From: Streptomyces zhihengii
Lineage (GTDB): Bacteria; Actinomycetota; Actinomycetes; Streptomycetales; Streptomycetaceae
Reading direction: 5' to 3'
DNA length: 64,000 nucleotides
NCBI RefSeq assembly: GCF_016919245.1
Contig: NZ_JAFEJA010000002.1
Location: forward strand, 2,358,501-2,422,500
The stretch's first letter is position 1; every line of letters starts with the position of its first letter. This document shows positions 54,020 through 62,808 of this stretch, piece after piece. The translations under genes were made by a program, and so were the position numbers. Below the pieces are notes generated by a model that was not told where the DNA came from, ran no database searches, and saw nothing but the letters and a program-made list of their open reading frames with translations.

Positions 54020-54616
54020 TCAGTCGCTCCACGCTCGTTGCTCGCGCCAGGGATCGCCGTAGTTGTGATATCCCACCGACTCCCAGAAGCCGGGCTCGTC
54101 CTGGAGAGTCAGGCGGAGCCCGTTGACCCACTTCGCAGATTTCCAGAAGTACAGATGCGGGACCAGGAGCCGGACAGGGCCACCATGCTCGGGCGACAGA
54201 TCGAAGCCGTCATAGGTGTGGACGAGCCACGCCTTGCCTTCCTGGAGGTCCTCGAGCGGCATATTGGTGGTGTAGCCGCCCTCGCCGTGTACGACCGCGA
54301 AGTCCGCCGCGCTCTCCACACCGGAAAGGAACGCGTCGAGGGAGACACCGCGCCAGGCGGTGTCGAACTTCGACCACCGCGTCACGCAGTGGATATCGAC
54401 GGTGACGTCCTCCTGCGGGAGCGCCATCATCTCTTCCCAGTCCCAGCGGTGGGTCCCCCCGCCCTCCGTGGTGACGGTGAAAGACCAGTCCTCGGCACGG
54501 ATATGGGGCGTGGGCCCGGCCGACAGAACGGGGAACGACTCGGTCGGATACTGTCCCGGCGGAAGCCGCCCCTCGAAACGGTGGCTGCGGCCCTGGAAAC
54601 CTGGCGTGATACTCAT
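54020..54616 (-). CDS. Molybdopterin-dependent oxidoreductase, sulfite-oxidase fold
   Basis: A 198-residue protein with RFEGRLPPGQYPTESFPVLS, the molybdenum-coordinating Cys77 in VTVDIHCVTRWSKFD, GEGGYTTNMPLEDLQEGKAW and LVPHLYFWKSAKWVNGLRL. This matches small sulfite oxidase-like proteins (YedY-related). No signal peptide is evident. First gene of a three-gene unit with the reductase and DUF6510. Substrate unknown. Confidence 0.88.
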   Translation of the reverse strand: MSITPGFQGRSHRFEGRLPPGQYPTESFPVLSAGPTPHIRAEDWSFTVTTEGGGTHRWDWEEMMALPQEDVTVDIHCVTRWSKFDTAWRGVSLDAFLSGVESAADFAVVHGEGGYTTNMPLEDLQEGKAWLVHTYDGFDLSPEHGGPVRLLVPHLYFWKSAKWVNGLRLTLQDEPGFWESVGYHNYGDPWREQRAWSD

Positions 54617-54748
54617 GCTCTGTCCGTCCGACTTGGGGTCATGGACCCGCTGAGAAACCGCAGGGTGGGGGAAGACCCTCGCCCGACCTGACGATCCCCC
54701 GTACCGGCCGCGTACGGCCGGTACGGGGCACGGCCGTGCGTGGCGGAG

Positions 54749-55576
54749 TCAGTTCTTGAGGAAGTCCAGGAGGTCCTTGTTGAACTTCTCCTTGTCGCCT
54801 GGCACCAGCGCGATGCCGTGCGAGCCGCCCTCATAGACCTTGAAGGTGGCGTCCTTCACCAGCTTCGCGGTCTTGCGGCCGGTGGCGTCGATCGGGACGA
54901 CCTGATCGTCGTCACCGTGCACGACGAGGGTCGGGACGTCGAACTTCTTCAGATCCTCATGGAAGTCCGTCGCGGCGAAGGCGTCGACACAGGCGACTCC
55001 GCCTTCGATGGTCTCGGCCATGGCCATCTGCCAGAAGGCGTCCTTGTTGCCCTGAGTGACCTTGTTGCCCTCGCGGTTGGCGGAGTGGAACCCCACCGCA
55101 GTGTCCTTCCAGAACTGGGAACGTTCCGTCAGGATGCCCTTCTTGATGTCATCGAACACGCTCTGCGGGACGCCCTCCGGGTTGTTCGGGCCCTGGAGCA
55201 TCAGCGGCGGGATCGCGGAGAGCAGGACGGCGGACCTGATCCGGTCGGTGCCGTGACGGCCGATGTAGCGGGCCAGCTCACCGCCGCCCATGGAGTGCGC
55301 CACCAACGTGACGTCCCGCAGGTCGAGCTGGGTGATCAGGTCGTTGAGGTCGTCGGCGAAGGTGTCGAAGTCGTAGCCGTCCCACACGGGAGTAGACCGG
55401 CCGTGGCCCCGACGGTCGTGCGCGATGCCGCGGTACCCGGCGTCCGCGACGGCCTTCAGCTGGTCCTGCCAGGCGTCGCCGTTCAGCGGCCAGCCGTGGA
55501 TGAAGACCACAGGCCGTCCCTGACCCCAGTCCTTGTAGAAGATCTCGACACCGTCACGCGTCGTGCATACGGGGAT
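54749..55576 (-). CDS. Alpha/beta hydrolase (non-heme chloroperoxidase type) with unusual start
   Basis: The fold shows FIHGWPLNGDAW (oxyanion loop), LVAHSMGGGELARYIG (nucleophile Ser), LVVHGDDDQVVP (acid) and EGGSHGIALVPGD (His). The family's N-terminal sequence CTTRDGVEIFYKDWGQGRP lies upstream of the first GTG (55510), and an in-frame TGA is at 55589-55591. The only position with a ribosome site (GAGAGGG, seven bases away) is the ATC at 55574-55576. Either translation begins at ATC or a start was lost by mutation. Starting at 55510 would remove about 22 conserved residues. Confidence 0.8.
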   Translation of the reverse strand: MPVCTTRDGVEIFYKDWGQGRPVVFIHGWPLNGDAWQDQLKAVADAGYRGIAHDRRGHGRSTPVWDGYDFDTFADDLNDLITQLDLRDVTLVAHSMGGGELARYIGRHGTDRIRSAVLLSAIPPLMLQGPNNPEGVPQSVFDDIKKGILTERSQFWKDTAVGFHSANREGNKVTQGNKDAFWQMAMAETIEGGVACVDAFAATDFHEDLKKFDVPTLVVHGDDDQVVPIDATGRKTAKLVKDATFKVYEGGSHGIALVPGDKEKFNKDLLDFLKN

Positions 55577-55842
55577 GGCTAATCCCTCTCAGTGCGCGAA
55601 TCACCAGTGGGGGGTGGAAGTCGGACGAGAAGGGCCTCCCCGAAGGCACAGAATCCGCTCCACGGATACTCAGCAGCAGCGGAGCCAGCTTTCCCGCCTC
55701 TCTCATCTTCCACGGGTCCGCGCGCGCCGCACCTCGACCACGCGGCCCAGCGACCCCGACCACCGCACCCAACGTCGCAGCAGCCCGGACAGGCCGCTCC
55801 ACAACCCCGCGACGACCAGCCGCTCCGCTCTACCTCACGCGC
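55577..55842. other. Intergenic stretch
   Basis: Nothing recognised. Confidence 0.3.
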
Positions 55843-56150
55843 ATGAGCCAGAGTGCCGCTCGGGGCGCATGCCCACCGATGGCAGCAACGACCGCCGACG
55901 AACTCTCAGCCGCCCACTGCGCCGGCAGGCACACCGACCGCGTCCGACATGTGGCGGTGCTGTCGGTGGACGTGAACATCGCGATAGTGCGCGTCGACGT
56001 CCGGTGCACGGTCCCGGGCGCGCCATGTCCGTTGTGCGGGACGCGGTCGGATCGTGTTTATGCCTCCTACCTGCGCTTTCTCGCCGACGTACCGAGTGGC
56101 GGAAGGAGCGTGGTTCTCCGGCTGAGTGTTCGACGTTTGGCTCGATCGTC
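55843..56150 (+). pseudogene. ISL3-family transposase N-terminal fragment
   Basis: VDVRCTVPGAPCPLCGTRSD then RVYASYLRFLADVPSGGRSV and VLRLSVRR is the zinc-finger region (CPxCG) of ISL3 transposases. Beyond that the frame fails, and the catalytic domain is absent. Confidence 0.65.
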
Positions 56151-56251
56151 CCCCGCCGCCGCGCCGCCCTCATCGTCCGGTTCCTGACCGTGATCCGAGG
56201 CCAGTGCGTCTTCCTTCGCGTCTTGCTGCGCCCCTTCTCGTCGTTGGACAC

Positions 56252-56437
56252 CTACCCGGCGAGCAGGCTGCGCCAGCGGGGCTGCTCGGGGAACAGACTT
56301 GTTGCGGCCAGGGCCGTCACCATGATCGCTGCCCATGTCGGCCACGCCCAGGAGGAGACGATCGTCGCGACGAGAGGGATCAGTACTACGCAGATGGTGA
56401 CCGCCCCCGGCACCGGAACGAGGATCTTCTCCCTTCA
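56252..56437 (-). pseudogene. Short membrane protein fragment
   Basis: The frame reads REKILVPVPGAVTICVVLIP, LVATIVSSWAWPTWAAIMVT and SLFPEQPRWRSLLAG before its TAG. Two hydrophobic helices. No start or ribosome site was found, so it may be a 3' remainder. Confidence 0.4.
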
Positions 56438-56579
56438 TCCCGTTGTCTCCAGGGGTGGCGCAGACGGCAGGTGCGGTGACCAGCACCATCACCGCCCCGA
56501 CGGCTCGGCGCAGGGAGTGTGGGGCGAGCGCCTGGGCGTGGCGACCCACGCGACGAGCATGCTGAGGAACCGGGGGGAT

Positions 56580-56715
56580 TGAGGACGGGAAATGCGTAGT
56601 AGAGGATGCCCCAGCTCACGATCTGCGTTGCGCAGAGGGCGGGCAGGACGGCACGGGGCCGCGGCCGGTCCCCTGTTCCGGTCGCGGCCCCGGCGGGGGT
56701 GCTGAGGTCGGTCAC
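56580..56715 (-). pseudogene. MFS transporter N-terminal fragment
   Basis: From GTG 56715, VTDLSTPAGAATGTGDRPRP, then AVLPALCATQIVSWGILYYA and FPVLNP. This resembles the first helix of MFS permeases. Homology ends at VLNP, where unrelated sequence begins. It lies 27 bases downstream of the FAD oxidoreductase gene, so it was probably the next gene of that unit. Confidence 0.6.
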
Positions 56716-56741
56716 GAGCCGCAGCAGCCGCCCGCAGGGGT

Positions 56742-58115
56742 CTACTCGGCCGACGCCCCGACCGCGGTGGGGGCGCCGAGCCGGACGAGTTGCGGTGCGG
56801 GCACGCAGCAGCCACCACCATCGCCCTCCTGAGCGTCGGCGGTGTCGAACAGCCCGGCTCCGCCGCACACTCCCGTCTCGGGCAGGGTGAGCTCGACGCG
56901 GTCGGCGTCCTCGAGGTCGCCGGCGATGGCGGCGGCGACGGAGCGGACCTGTTCGTAGCCGGTCATGGCGAGGAAGGTGGGGGCGCGGCCGTAGGACTTC
57001 ATGCCGACCAGGTAGATGCCCTGTTCGGGGTGGGACAGCTCGCGGTGGCCGTGGGGGTAGACGGTGCCGCAGGAGTGCTGGTTGGGGTCGATCAGCGGGG
57101 CCAGCTCGACGGGGGCCTGGAGGCGTTCGTCGAGCCCGAGGCGGAGCTCGTCGAGGAAGGACAGGTTGGGGCGGAAGCCGGTCAGCACGATCACTTCGTC
57201 CACCGGGTCCAGGCGGCGCCCGTCCTCGCCGATGAGGATTAGTCGGCCGTCGTCCGCCCGCTCGATCGTCTCGGTGCGAAAGCCCGTGACCGCGTCCGCG
57301 TGGCCCTCGTCGACGGCGGCCTTCGCCGCCAGGCCGAGGGCGCCGCGGGCGGGGAGTTGGTCGGCTTCGCCGCCGCCGAAGGTGGAGCCGGAGATGCCGC
57401 GGCGCAGGATCCATACGCCCTTCGTCCCCGCGCCGTCCTTGGACTTGGCCAGGTCGGCAAGGTAGGCGAGGGCGGTGAAGGCGGAGGCGCCGGAGCCGAT
57501 GACGGCGGTGCGCTGGCCCGCGTACCGGGCCCGGACGGCCGGATCCTTCATGTCGGGGACGCGGTAGGTGATGCGGTCGGCGGCCGCGCGCTCGCCAAGT
57601 GCGGCCAGTCCGCTGGCGCCGGCGGGGCTGGGGGTGGTCCATGTGCCGGAGGCGTCGATGACCGCGCGGGCAAACAGCCGCTCCTCGGCTCCGTCGGCGT
57701 GGGTCACGTGGACGACGAAGGGCTGGGCGTCGCGGTCGGCATCGACGATCCGGTCCCGGCCCGCCCGGGAGACACCGGTGACGGTGGCGCCGGTGCGCAC
57801 GCGGTCGCCGAGGACATCGGCCAGCGGCTGCAGGTACTGCTCGGCCCAGTCGCCGCCGGAGGGGTAGGTGGCCGGGTCGGGCCGCGTCCAGCCGGTGGGG
57901 GCCAGGAGCTTCTCGGCGGCCGGGTCGACGACCTCGCCCCAGGTGGAGAACAGCCGCACGTGGGACCACTGGCGCACCGCGGCGCCGGCGGTGGGCCCGG
58001 CTTCCAGGACCAGGGGTTCGATGCCCTGGTCGAGGAGGTGGGCGGCGGCGGCCAGTCCGGCGGGGCCGGCTCCGATCACGAGGACGGGCAGCTCGGTGGT
58101 GGCGGGCGCGTTCAC
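56742..58115 (-). CDS. FAD-dependent oxidoreductase of the arsenic island
   Basis: A 457-residue protein from GTG 58115 (AGGAG upstream). N-terminal FAD site VLVIGAGPAGLAAAAHLLDQ; second nucleotide site AVIGSGASAFTALAYLADLA; a VIVLTGFRPNLSF motif; C-terminal SYGRAPTFLAMTGYEQVRSV. The tail is Cys-rich (ETGVCGGAG, GGGCCVPAP) and might bind arsenite or another metal. Divergent from the 58224 gene with palindromes between them. Exact reaction unknown. Confidence 0.8.
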   Translation of the reverse strand: MNAPATTELPVLVIGAGPAGLAAAAHLLDQGIEPLVLEAGPTAGAAVRQWSHVRLFSTWGEVVDPAAEKLLAPTGWTRPDPATYPSGGDWAEQYLQPLADVLGDRVRTGATVTGVSRAGRDRIVDADRDAQPFVVHVTHADGAEERLFARAVIDASGTWTTPSPAGASGLAALGERAAADRITYRVPDMKDPAVRARYAGQRTAVIGSGASAFTALAYLADLAKSKDGAGTKGVWILRRGISGSTFGGGEADQLPARGALGLAAKAAVDEGHADAVTGFRTETIERADDGRLILIGEDGRRLDPVDEVIVLTGFRPNLSFLDELRLGLDERLQAPVELAPLIDPNQHSCGTVYPHGHRELSHPEQGIYLVGMKSYGRAPTFLAMTGYEQVRSVAAAIAGDLEDADRVELTLPETGVCGGAGLFDTADAQEGDGGGCCVPAPQLVRLGAPTAVGASAE

Positions 58116-58134
58116 GGCGAACTCCTTGCGTGTT

Positions 58135-58209
58135 TCGACATCTGTCGATGGCTTGCGCGGCCCAGCATGGCACCTGTATTGATGAGCGTCAACATAGACA
58201 TTTGTCGAA
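58135..58209. promoter_or_regulatory. Divergent promoter region with ArsR-like operator sequences
   Basis: The palindrome TCGACATCTGTCGA lies at 58135-58148, and GTCAACATAGACATTTGTCGAA at 58188-58209 in part. The second resembles the operator at 59304-59335 (GTCAACATAGAC...ATGTCGAA), suggesting the same ArsR controls both sites. Confidence 0.6.
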
Positions 58210-58223
58210 CCAGAGGTATGCTG

Positions 58224-59285
58224 ATGGAGCCCATCGATGTTGCTGTGATCGGCGGCGGCCAGTCCGGCCTCGCCACCGCCCATGCGCTGCTCCGGCGCGG
58301 GCTGCGGCTGGTGGTGCTGGAGGCGTCCGACCGGGCGGCCGGGTCGTGGCCGCACTACTACGACAGCCTCACGCTGTTCTCGCCGGCCCGGTACAGCTCC
58401 CTGCCCGGGATGCCGTTCCCCGGCGCGGACCGGGACCGCTACCCCCACCGGGGCGAGGTCGTCGCCTACCTCACCGCCTGCGCCGACCGCCTGGACGCCG
58501 AGATCCGCACCGGCTGCCGCGTCACCGCGGTCCGCCGCACCGGGGATGTCTTCGCAGTGGAGCTGGAAGGCGGCGGCCGGCTTTCCGCGCGAGCCGCCGT
58601 GGCGGCCTCCGGGACGTTCGGACACCCGCACCGCCCCGCGCTGCCGGGCCTTCGGGAGTTCACCGGGCAGGTGCTGCACGCCGCCGACTACCGCAGCCAG
58701 GCCCCCTTCTCCGGCCGCCGGGTGGTGGTGGTCGGGGCCGGGAACTCCGCGGTGCAGATCGCCGCCGAGCTCACCGAGGCGACACGGGTCACGCTCGCCA
58801 CCCGCGCCCCGGTGAAGTTCGTGCCCCAGCGCATCCTCGGTCGCGACCTGCACTTCTGGACGGCCCGCACCGGCCTGGACACCGCACCTCTCGGCCGCCT
58901 CCTGCTACGCCCGCCGGCGCAGCCGGTCCTCGATGACGGCCGCTACCGGGCCGCCCTGGCCGCAGGCCGGCCGGACCGGCGGGCGGTGTTCACCGGCGCC
59001 GACGGGGCCGAGCTCGTCTGGTCGGACGGGCAGCGGGAGGAGGTCGACGCGATCGTGCTCGCCACCGGCTACCGCCCAGACCTGCCCTACCTCGCCGGCC
59101 TCGACGGCGCTCTCGACGCCGACGGGAATCGCCGGCACCGCGAGGGCCTCGCCACCGGTGTGCCGGGGCTGGCGTTCGTCGGGCTGGAGTGGCAGCGCAG
59201 CCTGTCGTCGAACTCGCTGCGCGGCGTCGGACGGGACGCACGGCGGATCGCCCGGCACCTGGCCGCCCACCTCGCGCGCCGGTGA
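58224..59285 (+). CDS. arsO: Flavin-binding monooxygenase-like ArsO
   Basis: A 353-residue protein. IDVAVIGGGQSGLATAHALL binds FAD, RRVVVVGAGNSAVQIAAEL binds NADPH, and IVLATGYRPDLPYL is the third nucleotide-region motif. It is close in plan to flavin monooxygenases found in Streptomyces arsenic clusters. Start ATG 58224 (AGAGG upstream) with 58218 possible. The arsR operator follows 18 bases after its stop. The reaction is not established. Confidence 0.8.
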   Translation: MEPIDVAVIGGGQSGLATAHALLRRGLRLVVLEASDRAAGSWPHYYDSLTLFSPARYSSLPGMPFPGADRDRYPHRGEVVAYLTACADRLDAEIRTGCRVTAVRRTGDVFAVELEGGGRLSARAAVAASGTFGHPHRPALPGLREFTGQVLHAADYRSQAPFSGRRVVVVGAGNSAVQIAAELTEATRVTLATRAPVKFVPQRILGRDLHFWTARTGLDTAPLGRLLLRPPAQPVLDDGRYRAALAAGRPDRRAVFTGADGAELVWSDGQREEVDAIVLATGYRPDLPYLAGLDGALDADGNRRHREGLATGVPGLAFVGLEWQRSLSSNSLRGVGRDARRIARHLAAHLARR

Positions 59286-59303
59286 CGGGCCTCCCCGCAC
59301 TGG

Positions 59304-59335
59304 TTCGACATGTGTCAACATAGACGCATGTCGAA
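59304..59335 (+). promoter_or_regulatory. ArsR operator overlapping the arsR start codon
   Basis: TTCGACATG (59304-59312) and CATGTCGAA (59327-59335) are perfect 9-base inverted arms. The ATG of arsR (59328-59330) lies inside the right arm and no ribosome site precedes it, so the transcript may be leaderless and repression may act at the start itself. Confidence 0.7.
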
Positions 59336-59702
59336 CACGAAGGTGTTGCCGCTGCTCGCACCCGCCGACGCCCAGGGCGTGGTGCCGTGCTGCCCGCCGC
59401 TGACCGAGCGGCCGATGACCGCCGAGGAGGCCGAGACCGCCGCGCGGATGTTCAAGGCGCTCGGCGACCCGGTCCGCCTGCGTCTCTTCTCGGCCGTGGC
59501 CTCCCACGAGGGAGGCGAGGCGTGCGTGTGCGACATCTCCGACGTCGGCGTCTCCCAGCCCACCGTGTCCCACCACCTGAAGAAGCTCAAGGAGGCCGGG
59601 CTGCTCACCTCCGAGCGGCGTGCCACCTGGGTCTACTACCGCGTCGAGCCGTCCGTGCTGGCGGCGATGGGCAAGCTGCTGGCCCTGCCGGCCGCGGCCT
59701 GA
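59328..59702 (+). CDS. arsR: ArsR-family repressor 1
   Basis: A 124-residue winged-helix protein: MFKALGDPVRLRLFSAVASH, VSQPTVSHHLKKLKEAGLLT and WVYYRVEPSVL. Candidate arsenite ligands are Cys66 and Cys68 (EACVCDIS) and Cys21-Cys22 (VPCCPP). In this family arsenite binding releases DNA. It lies between the arsO-like and acetyltransferase genes and starts within its own probable operator. Confidence 0.92.
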   Translation: MSNTKVLPLLAPADAQGVVPCCPPLTERPMTAEEAETAARMFKALGDPVRLRLFSAVASHEGGEACVCDISDVGVSQPTVSHHLKKLKEAGLLTSERRATWVYYRVEPSVLAAMGKLLALPAAA

Positions 59703-59728
59703 GCGAACCAGGACCAGAGGGGAACGTC

Positions 59729-60238
59729 GTGGGGAGCGGATCTGCGAGCGCGGTGATCGTGCCGCTGCTGCCGGAGCACGCGGGGCAGGTGCTGGCCGTC
59801 TACCAGGCCGGGATCGACGAGGGGAACGCCACCTTCGAGACCGTCGCGCCCACCTGGGAAGCATTCGACGCGGCGAAGCTGCCCGAGCACCGCTTCGCCG
59901 CCGTCGACGCCGACGGGACTTTGCTGGGCTGGGTGGCTGCGAGCCGGGTCTCCGACCGGTGCGCCTACGCGGGCGTGGTCGAGCACTCCGTCTACGTCCA
60001 CCCGGCCGCCCGGGGCCGCGGCGTCGCCTCCGCCCTGCTGAAGGCGCTGGTGGATTCCACGGAACGGGCCGGGATCTGGACGATCCAGTCGGGGATCTTC
60101 CCCGAGAACACCGCCAGCCTCGCCGTGCACCAGCGGGCCGGCTTCCGTGTCATCGGTACGCGGGAGCGCATCGGGCGCCATCACGGCCTCTGGCGCGACG
60201 TCGTCCTCGTCGAGCGCCGCAGCCCCGCCATCACCTGA
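59729..60238 (+). CDS. arsN: ArsN-like GNAT acetyltransferase
   Basis: A 169-residue GNAT protein. GIDEGNATFETVAPTWEAFD near the start, VEHSVYVHPAARGRGVASAL (acetyl-CoA loop) and GIFPENTASLAVHQRAGFRV resemble phosphinothricin/arsinothricin N-acetyltransferases. In an arsenic island the likely role is detoxifying arsinothricin-type amino acids; that is family inference. GTG 59729 follows GAGGGG; a GTG at 59753 is possible. Confidence 0.8.
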   Translation: MGSGSASAVIVPLLPEHAGQVLAVYQAGIDEGNATFETVAPTWEAFDAAKLPEHRFAAVDADGTLLGWVAASRVSDRCAYAGVVEHSVYVHPAARGRGVASALLKALVDSTERAGIWTIQSGIFPENTASLAVHQRAGFRVIGTRERIGRHHGLWRDVVLVERRSPAIT

Positions 60239-60242
60239 CCCG

Positions 60243-61301
60243 TCAGGGCAGCTGTGCGATGGCGCGGGCGGCGTCGCGGGCGGTGCGGCCGACGCCGATG
60301 AGAGTGGCCGAGGCCGGGCCGGTCCAGTCGCCGTAGCCGAGCAGGTGCAGCCGCGGCTCACCCAGCGCCCGCGTGCCGTCGGTGGTGATGTGTCCGCGCG
60401 GACCCCGCAGGTTCAGCGGGGCAAGGTGGGACAGGGCCGGGCGGAAACCGGTGCACCAGATCACCGCGTCCGCGTCGCTCCGGCTGCCGTCGGCCCACCG
60501 GACACCGGCTGCCGTGAGCTGGGCGAACATCGGCTTCGCGGTCAGGAGCCCGGCGCCGCGGGCTGCGCGGACGGGCGGCACGGCCACGATGTCGCCGAGG
60601 GAGGCGACCCCGCCGGTGTCGGTGTGGCCGGCGTCCAGGGCGCGGCGGCGGGCGGTGGCGACATCGAACAGGGCCCGGCCGTCGATGTCATCGGCCAGGA
60701 ACCGCGGCTCGCGCTGGGTCACCCACGTCACCTCGACACGGCCGTCCAGGGCGAGGTCGGCGGCGATCTGCGCGCCGGAGTTCCCGCCGCCGACCACGAT
60801 CACGCGCTGCCCGGCGAAGTCGGCCGGACAGCGGTAGTTCACCGTGTGCAGCTGCCGGCCGGTGAAGACGCTAAGGCCTGGGACGGCGGGCAGGAACGGC
60901 CGCGACCAGGTGCCGGTTGCGCTGACGACCGCACGTGCCCGCCAGCTGCCAGAGTCCGCCTCGACCAGGAGCCGGTCCGCGTCACGGCGTACGGCGTGCA
61001 CGCGGGTGCCGTGCGCCACGGGCAGGTCGTAGCGCTTCTCGTAGTCGGCGAGGTAGTCCACCACGTGCCCGGCGCCCGGATACGTCCCGCCCGGCTGGGC
61101 GGGCATGAGGCGGCCGGGCAGCGAGGAGTGCTCCGCGGGGGAGAACAGGTGCAGGGAGTCCCACATGTGCTGCCAGGACCCGCCCGGCGCCGCCTCCGCG
61201 TCCAGGATCACGAAGTCGAGGCTCTGGCGGCGCAGGTGGTAGCCGGCGGCGAGCCCTGCCTGGCCGCCGCCGACCACCACCACATCCGCGTGCTGTGTCA
61301 C
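60243..61301 (-). CDS. Second flavin monooxygenase-like protein
   Basis: A 352-residue protein with ADVVVVGGGQAGLAAGYHLR (FAD), QRVIVVGGGNSGAQIAADL (NADPH) and VIWCTGFRPALSHLAPLNL. It resembles the 58224 protein in plan but not closely in sequence. Its GTG overlaps the stop of acr3 by four bases, so it is cotranslated with arsR2-acr3. Also ArsO-like. Confidence 0.85.
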   Translation of the reverse strand: MTQHADVVVVGGGQAGLAAGYHLRRQSLDFVILDAEAAPGGSWQHMWDSLHLFSPAEHSSLPGRLMPAQPGGTYPGAGHVVDYLADYEKRYDLPVAHGTRVHAVRRDADRLLVEADSGSWRARAVVSATGTWSRPFLPAVPGLSVFTGRQLHTVNYRCPADFAGQRVIVVGGGNSGAQIAADLALDGRVEVTWVTQREPRFLADDIDGRALFDVATARRRALDAGHTDTGGVASLGDIVAVPPVRAARGAGLLTAKPMFAQLTAAGVRWADGSRSDADAVIWCTGFRPALSHLAPLNLRGPRGHITTDGTRALGEPRLHLLGYGDWTGPASATLIGVGRTARDAARAIAQLP

Positions 61302-62410
61302 GGAGCCGTCGTCACCCTGTCCGGGGCGAACTTACTGCGCCAGGCGAGCGCGACGTAGACCAGGCCGATCAGGACCGGTACCTCGATGAGCGGACCGACG
61401 ACCCCGGCCAGGGCCTGGCCGGAGGTGACGCCGAACGTCGCGATGGCAACGGCGATGGCCAGCTCGAAGTTGTTGCCCGCGGCCGTGAAGGCGAGCGTGG
61501 TGGTGCGCTCGTAGGTCAAGCCGATGGCCTTGCCCAGCAGAAAGCTCCCGAAGAACAGCACCGCGAAGTAGACCAGCAGCGGAAGCGCGATCCGGACGAC
61601 GTCCAGCGGCTTCGAGGTGATCGCGTCGCCCTGGAGGGCGAAGAGGATGACGATCGTGAAGAGCAGCCCGTACAGCGCCCACGGCCCGATCTTGGGCAGG
61701 AAGTTGGACTCGTAGCGCTCGCGGCCCAGCTTCTTCTCGCCGATGCGGCGGGTGAGGAATCCGGCGACCAGCGGGATGCCGAGGAAGACGATCACGTTCA
61801 GGGCGACATGCCAGACCGGCACGTCGAGTCCCTGGCCGTTGCCGAGGCCCAGCCACTGCGGCAGCAGGTCGAGGTAGAACCATCCGAGCAGGCTGAAGGC
61901 GATGACCTGGAAGACGGAGTTGAGGGCGACCAGGACGGCGGCGGCCTCGCGGTCGCCGCAGGCCAGGTCGTTCCAGATGATCACCATGGCGATGCAGCGG
62001 GCCAGCCCGACGATGATCAGGCCGGTGCGGTACTCGGGCAGGTCCGGCAGGAAGATCCAGGCCAGCGCGAACATCACGGCCGGGCCGACGACCCAGTTGA
62101 CGACCAGCGACGAGACCATCAGCTTCTTGTCGCCGGTGACCGAGTCGAGCCGGTCGTAGCGGACCTTGGCGAGCACCGGATACATCATCACGAGCAGACC
62201 GATCGCGATCGGCAGCGAGATGCCGCCAACCTCGACCTTCGACAGCGCGTCGCCCAGACCCGGGATCAACCGGCCCAGGCCGAGCCCGACGCCCATGGCG
62301 AGCAGGATCCACACGGCGAGATACCGGTCGAGGGTGGAAAGCTTCTTGACGATCGAGGCGTCCCCGCCGCCCGCCGGGGCGGAGGCGGTGGTGGGCTCGG
62401 TGGAAGTCAC
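61298..62410 (-). CDS. acr3: Acr3-type arsenite efflux permease
   Basis: A 370-residue protein with about ten membrane helices, from LSTLDRYLAVWILLAMGVGL to the C-terminal GVVGPLIEVPVLIGLVYVAL. The helix with ARCIAMVIIWNDLACGD and the FTAAGNNFELAIAVAIATFG stretch are characteristic of Acr3 arsenite transporters. It exports arsenite from the cytosol. GTG 62410 overlaps the arsR2 stop (GTGA), so the two are coupled. Confidence 0.95.
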   Translation of the reverse strand: MTSTEPTTASAPAGGGDASIVKKLSTLDRYLAVWILLAMGVGLGLGRLIPGLGDALSKVEVGGISLPIAIGLLVMMYPVLAKVRYDRLDSVTGDKKLMVSSLVVNWVVGPAVMFALAWIFLPDLPEYRTGLIIVGLARCIAMVIIWNDLACGDREAAAVLVALNSVFQVIAFSLLGWFYLDLLPQWLGLGNGQGLDVPVWHVALNVIVFLGIPLVAGFLTRRIGEKKLGRERYESNFLPKIGPWALYGLLFTIVILFALQGDAITSKPLDVVRIALPLLVYFAVLFFGSFLLGKAIGLTYERTTTLAFTAAGNNFELAIAVAIATFGVTSGQALAGVVGPLIEVPVLIGLVYVALAWRSKFAPDRVTTAP

Positions 62411-62715
62411 GGGCAGGCCCTCTTGTTCTCGGCGGCGGTGCGGGCGGAGGCGGCGAGTGCGGCGAACTGCTCGGACAGGCCGGCCAGGACCTCGGGCTTG
62501 AGCTTGTAGTACGTGAAGCGGCCGCACGGCTCGGTCTCCACGATCCCGGCCTCGCGCAGCACCTTCATGTGGTTGGACAGGTTGGTCTGCTTGGCTCCAG
62601 TCTCCTCGACCAGATGCGTCGTGCAGAGCGTCTCGCGCGCCAGCAGGGTCACGATCTGAAGGCGGAGCGGATCGCCCAGCACCCGGATCACATCAGGATC
62701 GACTGAAGTCAGCAT
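62407..62715 (-). CDS. arsR: ArsR-family repressor 2
   Basis: A 102-residue winged-helix protein: IRVLGDPLRLQIVTLLARET, KQTNLSNHMKVLREAGIVET and RFTYYKLKPEVL. Cys31 (LCTTHLVEE) and Cys64 (EPCGRF) could form the arsenite site. It is the first gene of arsR2-acr3-monooxygenase, divergent from arsC, with an operator-like palindrome in between. Confidence 0.92.
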   Translation of the reverse strand: MLTSVDPDVIRVLGDPLRLQIVTLLARETLCTTHLVEETGAKQTNLSNHMKVLREAGIVETEPCGRFTYYKLKPEVLAGLSEQFAALAASARTAAENKRACP

Positions 62716-62738
62716 GCGCTGATACTGTCACATCATCG

Positions 62739-62756
62739 CTCGCTGATACCAGCGAG
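62739..62756. promoter_or_regulatory. Palindrome between arsR2 and arsC
   Basis: CTCGCTG and CAGCGAG flank ATAC. A partial direct copy (GCGCTGATAC) lies at 62717-62726. Sequence differs from the operator at 59304, so each ArsR probably has its own site. Confidence 0.55.
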
Positions 62757-62808
62757 GGCTGAAGTCATGGCGGCTGGGTCCGCCCTGCGACGAAAGAGAA
62801 CGATCACC

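Noticed and set aside
56386-58173. A 595-codon minus-strand frame
   Set aside because: It overlaps the FAD oxidoreductase in another frame and has Arg/Pro-rich composition. Only the short MFS-like end near 56715 looks genuine.
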